NCBI RefSeq assembly: GCF_937129435.1
Contig: NZ_CAKZNF010000091.1
Coordinates: 1 to 64,000 of the forward strand
Source: an uncultured Parasphingopyxis sp.
GTDB taxonomy: Bacteria > Pseudomonadota > Alphaproteobacteria > Sphingomonadales > Sphingomonadaceae
Direction of reading: 5' to 3'
Length of the DNA: 64,000 nucleotides
A model generated the notes under the pieces. The model ran no database searches, had not been told where the DNA came from, and worked only from the letters and a program-made list of their open reading frames with translations. A program made the position numbers and the translations under genes. The first letter of the stretch is position 1; every line of letters starts with the position of its first letter. Positions 60,385-64,000 of this stretch are shown here, one piece after another.

Positions 60385-62550
60385 CTAGAAATCGGCCGAG
60401 ACCGATAGCTTGAACGTGCGCGGCGCGCCTTGCAGCAGGGCCGCGTTGAACGCGTCGAACGAGGACGCCCAATAGCGGTCGTCGGCGATATTATCGACGC
60501 GGAAGCGCAGCGTTACCGGCGTCTCGCCCGCCGCAAAAACATAGCGCGCGCCGAGGTCGAAACGTGTCCAGTCCTCGAGCGTCAGCGTATTCGCCTGGTT
60601 GACCTGCTGCTCGCCGGTATGGACGACGCGGCCCGTCAGCGTGAAGCCGGGCAGGAACGGCACGTCCCATTCGACATTGGCGTTGACGGTGAAATCTGGC
60701 ACGCCGACCGCTTCGTTGCCGTCGTTTGCGCCGCCGGCCGTGTCGCGCAGCTCGGCATCGTAGACGGCGAGGCCGCCGATCAGCCGCAGTCCGTCGACCG
60801 GTTCGCCGTCGAGCGTCAGTTCGAGCCCCCGGTTTCGCTGTTCGCCATTGATCCCGAAGACCTGCTGGCCGGCAGGGTTCGCCGGATCGACAGGGACGGC
60901 GAAGGCGCTCGGCAGTTCGGTCTGGAACAGCGCGAGGCTTGCATTGAACCGACCGAGTTCGAGCTTGCCGCCGACCTCATACTGGGTCGAGCGGAACGGC
61001 GCGAAGGTCTGCCCCGGGTTGACGAGCACCGGGTCAAGCGGCGCGACCGGCCCTTGCTGCAGTCCCTCGATCCGGTTGGCGAAGAGAGAGATCTGCTCTG
61101 TTGGCCGGACGACGATGCCCGCGACCGGCGTTACCGCGTCCTCGCTGTAGAGGCTCGAACGCGCGGCGGTGAAATAATCGAAGCTCTCGACACGGATCGT
61201 CTGCAGTCTGAGACCGCCGGTGAGCAGGATCCGGTCGTCCCAGAAACCGATCGTGTCGGAAGCGAAGACGCTGCCCTGCCGCGTCTTCGAGATCGGGAAC
61301 GGATCGTCGAGATCGCCGCCGACGAGCGTCGAACTCGGTATCGGCACGATGGGCGTATCGTAGAGATTGGTCGCGAAGCCGGCGAAACCGGGCCCATAGA
61401 GGAAATCATAGGCGTTGCGATTGGTCTGCCATGAGATGTTTCCGCCCAGATTGATCTCGTGCGTGATCGCCGAGCCGAGAGCGATCCGCATGCCCGCCTC
61501 GGCCGCTTCGTTATTGTCGGTGCGCGGCACGAAGAGCGCGGTGCCGTTCGCCGCGCCCGTCGCCGCATCGGTCACGGTGATGCCGCCGTAAATGCCGTCC
61601 TCGCGCCCGTCGCGCGCGCCGAAGGAGGCGTACAAGAGCGCGTTGTCGGCGACGTGCCATTCGATCCCGAATATGCCGAAATAATCGCGCAGATCGGTAT
61701 AGGTATAGGGCTGGGCGTAGTTGGCATCGGAGTCGGGCACGCGCGGGATGGTCGTCGTCGCCAGTGTCACCTTCGGACGGAGCCGGTCGACCTCGACGCG
61801 CTGATAGCCGAGATCGAGCGACAGGCGGACATCGCCGCCGTCCCAGTCGAAGCCCGCGCCGATGACACGCGTCCGGCGGAACTCGTCGTCGATGCCGACA
61901 TCGCCGCTGCGGAAGGCGCCGTTGACGCGGATGCCGAACTGGCCCGCATCGCCGAAACGCCGTCCGACATCGAAGCTGCCGCCGAAATGTTCGTTCGAGG
62001 TATAGCCCAGCGTCGCGCGCGTCAGCGGATCGGCATCGGCGCGCTTGAGGATCAGGTCGACGCTGCCGCCGATGCCCGATCCGCCCGGTGCCGCGCCGTT
62101 GAGGAAGGCGGTGGCGCCGTTCAGCACCTGCACCTGGTCGAACAGTTCGGGCGCGATCAACTGGCGCGGCGCGATGCCGTACAGCCCGTTCAGTCCGACA
62201 TCGTCGCCGAACAGCGTGAAGCCGCGGATGACGAACTGTTCGGCGGCATTGCCAAAGCCGTAGGTCGTGCGGATCGTCGGGTCGTTCTCCAGCACCTCGC
62301 CGATCGTCTGCGGCTGCTGGTTCAGGATCAGCGTTTCGTCATAAGCGCGGACGGTGAAGGGCACCTCCATCGCGTCCTTGTCACCGAGCACGCCGAGATC
62401 GCCCGAATTGAGCACCTCGGTCTGATTCTCGCGCTGCGCCGTGACGACGATCTGCGCCGCGTCGGAATTATCGCCGCGCTCCGGCTGGGCGAGCGCGGGA
62501 CCCGCCGCGAGAGCGATGGCGAGGAGCGGAAGGGTCAGGAAGAGTTTCAC
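60385..62550 (-). CDS. TonB-dependent siderophore receptor
   Basis: 721 residues. Signal peptide MKLFLTLPLLAIALAAGPALA, TonB-box-like AAQIVVTAQ, plug with QTIGEVLENDPTIRT and VIRGFTLFGDDVGLNGLYG, and a barrel ending VSADF. The plug and the DDVGLNGLYG segment are typical of ferrisiderophore receptors. Third gene of an operon with the PepSY protein and the small membrane protein. Fur control likely from the box at 63942. Confidence 0.93.
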   Translation of the reverse strand: MKLFLTLPLLAIALAAGPALAQPERGDNSDAAQIVVTAQRENQTEVLNSGDLGVLGDKDAMEVPFTVRAYDETLILNQQPQTIGEVLENDPTIRTTYGFGNAAEQFVIRGFTLFGDDVGLNGLYGIAPRQLIAPELFDQVQVLNGATAFLNGAAPGGSGIGGSVDLILKRADADPLTRATLGYTSNEHFGGSFDVGRRFGDAGQFGIRVNGAFRSGDVGIDDEFRRTRVIGAGFDWDGGDVRLSLDLGYQRVEVDRLRPKVTLATTTIPRVPDSDANYAQPYTYTDLRDYFGIFGIEWHVADNALLYASFGARDGREDGIYGGITVTDAATGAANGTALFVPRTDNNEAAEAGMRIALGSAITHEINLGGNISWQTNRNAYDFLYGPGFAGFATNLYDTPIVPIPSSTLVGGDLDDPFPISKTRQGSVFASDTIGFWDDRILLTGGLRLQTIRVESFDYFTAARSSLYSEDAVTPVAGIVVRPTEQISLFANRIEGLQQGPVAPLDPVLVNPGQTFAPFRSTQYEVGGKLELGRFNASLALFQTELPSAFAVPVDPANPAGQQVFGINGEQRNRGLELTLDGEPVDGLRLIGGLAVYDAELRDTAGGANDGNEAVGVPDFTVNANVEWDVPFLPGFTLTGRVVHTGEQQVNQANTLTLEDWTRFDLGARYVFAAGETPVTLRFRVDNIADDRYWASSFDAFNAALLQGAPRTFKLSVSADF

Positions 62551-62571
62551 GGATGGTCTTTCTTTTTAAGG

Positions 62572-62766
62572 TCAGGAAGATCGCCGCCGCCAGGCAATGG
62601 CGATGGCGAGAAGGGGTAAAGTCAGCAGCGCCCAGCTCAGCGCGTCGCGCACGCCGTCGCCGGTCAGGCCGCTGACAAGGCCGACAAGGCTGGCGAGCGC
62701 GAGGATCGCGGGCACGAGAAACACCTGGCCGAGCGAGCGGCGGCTGCGTGAGCGGGCGCCGGTCAT
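62572..62766 (-). CDS. Small membrane protein in the siderophore operon
   Basis: 64 residues; N-terminus rich in Arg (MTGARSRSRRSLGQ), two hydrophobic segments (VFLVPAILALASLVGLVSGL; SWALLTLPLLAIAIAW) and a basic end (RRRSS). ATG overlaps the PepSY stop by four bases and the receptor starts 21 bases downstream. Too short for family assignment; a helper for ferrisiderophore reduction or receptor assembly is conceivable. Confidence 0.72.
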   Translation of the reverse strand: MTGARSRSRRSLGQVFLVPAILALASLVGLVSGLTGDGVRDALSWALLTLPLLAIAIAWRRRSS

Positions 62767-63917
62767 GCGGGCTGGCCCACGGCGCCGGCGGCGATTTCCG
62801 CCACGCGCTCGTCGGTCGAACGGCCGCGCTTGCCGAGCCAGAGATAGAGGCCCGACACCAGCACCACGATCGTCGCGAGGTCGAGCAGCGCCCAGAGGAT
62901 CTTGAGCGGGATCGCGCCATAATCGCCGAAATGCAGCGGCTTGGAGAGCATCAGCGCCTGGTTGTACCAGGGCATGGCACGCATATCGGTGAGCTCGCCC
63001 GTCTCCGCATCGATCAGCGCCGGGGTGAGAAGATGGCGGGTCAGCGGCGTGCCGCCCTGGAAGAAGACGGCATAATGGTGCCGCGAGCTCCAGTCGCCGC
63101 CGGGAAAGGCGATGAATTGCGGGTTCAGCCCGGGCTGCGCGGCGCGCGCCGACGCCATGGCGCGATCCAGCGACCCGTAGCGTTCGGGCGGCAGCGGCGC
63201 GGCGCCCTCATAGGCGGCGGTCATGTCGGCGAGTTCGCTGTTCTGCCACTGTTCGACGAGAGGGTCGGCAAAGGCGTTGATCGCGCCCGTCACGCCGACG
63301 ACGAGCGCCCAGGCAAGTGTCGTCGCGCCGAGAAGGTTGTGCCAGTCGAGCCATTTGACGCGTTTGGATCGCGCCGTGCGCAGTGTCCCGAAGCGCAGCC
63401 GCCGCATAAACGGCGCATAGAGGACCACGCCCGAGACGATCGCGACGACGAAGAACACGCCCATCGCGCCGAGGAAGAGCATGCCGGGCAGGCCAAGGAA
63501 CATGTCGGTATGGAGCTGTAGCAGAAAATCCATGACGCCGCCGCCCGGCGCCGGACCGAGGCTCTCACCCGTTGCCCGATCGAAGAAGAGCAGCGTCATC
63601 GCCTCGCCCGGCGCATCGGGCGCCGGCCCGGTCGTGACGGTGAGCAGCGGGCTGTCGTTGCTGAACGCCATGAAGAGCGGCACCTCGCCCTGCCGTTCGG
63701 CCAGCGCGCGATCGAGCATCGTATCGAGCGGCAGGCCGCCCGCCGACGAGGCTTCGCCCGCCAGTGCCGCCTCCGCATCCTCGCCCAGCGCCGCCTCGAT
63801 CTCGTCATGGAAGATCAGCGGCAGGCCGGTGATGCATAGCATCAGCAGGAAGAGCGTCGATACGATGCTCGTCCATTTATGGATCAGGAACCAGCTCTTG
63901 ATGGTGCGGCGGGTCAT
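62763..63917 (-). CDS. PepSY-domain membrane protein (PiuB-like)
   Basis: 384 residues with four membrane segments: near the start (WFLIHKWTSIVSTLFLLMLCITGLPLIF, shortened here), the middle (GMLFLGAMGVFFVVAIVSGV; NLLGATTLAWALVVGVTGA) and the C-terminus (LLDLATIVVLVSGLYLWL). Conserved His residues (HKWTS, HNLL) could bind haem or iron. Families of this type are often reductases linked to siderophore uptake. First gene in the operon; a Fur-like box lies 25-45 bases upstream of its ATG. Confidence 0.9.
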   Translation of the reverse strand: MTRRTIKSWFLIHKWTSIVSTLFLLMLCITGLPLIFHDEIEAALGEDAEAALAGEASSAGGLPLDTMLDRALAERQGEVPLFMAFSNDSPLLTVTTGPAPDAPGEAMTLLFFDRATGESLGPAPGGGVMDFLLQLHTDMFLGLPGMLFLGAMGVFFVVAIVSGVVLYAPFMRRLRFGTLRTARSKRVKWLDWHNLLGATTLAWALVVGVTGAINAFADPLVEQWQNSELADMTAAYEGAAPLPPERYGSLDRAMASARAAQPGLNPQFIAFPGGDWSSRHHYAVFFQGGTPLTRHLLTPALIDAETGELTDMRAMPWYNQALMLSKPLHFGDYGAIPLKILWALLDLATIVVLVSGLYLWLGKRGRSTDERVAEIAAGAVGQPA

Positions 63918-63941
63918 GCGGCGGTGATCGGCTCATCCTGT

Positions 63942-63962
63942 TAATGATAATCGCTCGCATTA
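63942..63962. promoter_or_regulatory. Fur-box-like site upstream of the PepSY-TonB operon
   Basis: On the minus strand the core reads GCGAGCGATTATCATT, which matches the alphaproteobacterial Fur pattern (GCGAAtGATTaTCATT with one or two changes) and has TAATG/CATTA outer ends. It lies 25 bases before the PepSY ATG. Iron repression of the three-gene operon is expected. Confidence 0.6.
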
Positions 63963-64000
63963 GCGCCTACAGACCGCAACCTCATTGTGCAAGCGCGAAG

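Noticed and set aside
1..64000. CRISPR arrays, tRNA or rRNA genes, transposase genes
   Set aside because: I looked for regularly spaced short repeats, cloverleaf-like sequences and DDE motifs and found none; the repeats present are isolated palindromes.

Overview
This is a high-GC chromosomal segment from an alphaproteobacterium, most probably of the order Sphingomonadales. The evidence is the zeaxanthin-type carotenoid cluster (crtY-crtI-crtB plus crtZ), two large TonB-dependent receptors, the helicase-S4-fdxA-carD block, a TTAA-N7-TTAAC (CtrA-type) site, and several families of G/C-rich palindromic intergenic repeats. The genus cannot be fixed from the sequence. I saw no rRNA, tRNA, CRISPR array, insertion sequence or phage gene. 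No gap without a coding call is longer than about 310 bases.

Layout. 0.1-1.2 kb: a secreted metallophosphoesterase-like protein. 1.3-23.9 kb: an acyl-CoA catabolic island with two acyl-CoA ligases, a fused enoyl-CoA hydratase/3-hydroxyacyl-CoA dehydrogenase, an amidase, a TesB thioesterase, an SDR, a carboxymuconolactone-decarboxylase-fold protein, three acyl-CoA dehydrogenase polypeptides, a thiolase-fold protein lacking its nucleophilic cysteine with a DUF35 partner, three inner-membrane transporters and a TonB receptor. Together these could take up, activate, beta-oxidise and retro-aldol-cleave a bulky carboxylic acid (steroid- or isoprenoid-like, substrate unknown). 24.1-29.3 kb: homogentisate dioxygenase, 4-hydroxyphenylpyruvate dioxygenase, a class III CoA-transferase and glutaryl-CoA dehydrogenase (tyrosine and lysine/tryptophan catabolism).

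29.6-41.2 kb: envelope and housekeeping genes: two GIN-domain (DUF2807) exported proteins, a methyltransferase, NhaA, an NfrB-like glycosyltransferase with a beta-barrel partner, a TauE exporter with its TIGR02186-like partner, a HerA-type ATPase and an M23 peptidase behind a CtrA-type site. 41.3-45.3 kb: Suv3-like helicase, S4 protein, FdxA and CarD. 45.5-50.2 kb: an SDR, a LysE exporter, etfBA and sucC. 51-58 kb: carotenoid genes around a perfect 16-bp palindrome beside a TetR gene, with a macro-domain protein, a hotdog thioesterase, a sterol-desaturase-family hydroxylase and a DUF2141 protein. 58-60.4 kb: DinB and two DUF2569 proteins. 60.4-64 kb: an iron-uptake operon (PepSY protein, small membrane protein, TonB siderophore receptor) behind a Fur-like box.

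Most striking points: (i) the cysteine-less thiolase with DUF35 and a split acyl-CoA dehydrogenase in a substrate-orphan island; (ii) ACGT-core operators shared by this island and etfBA, suggesting one acyl-CoA regulon; (iii) the TAGACC-N4-GGTCTA operator coupling carotenoid synthesis to a TetR regulator and an unassigned hydroxylase; (iv) many palindromic repeats, some of which appear to supply Shine-Dalgarno sequences.
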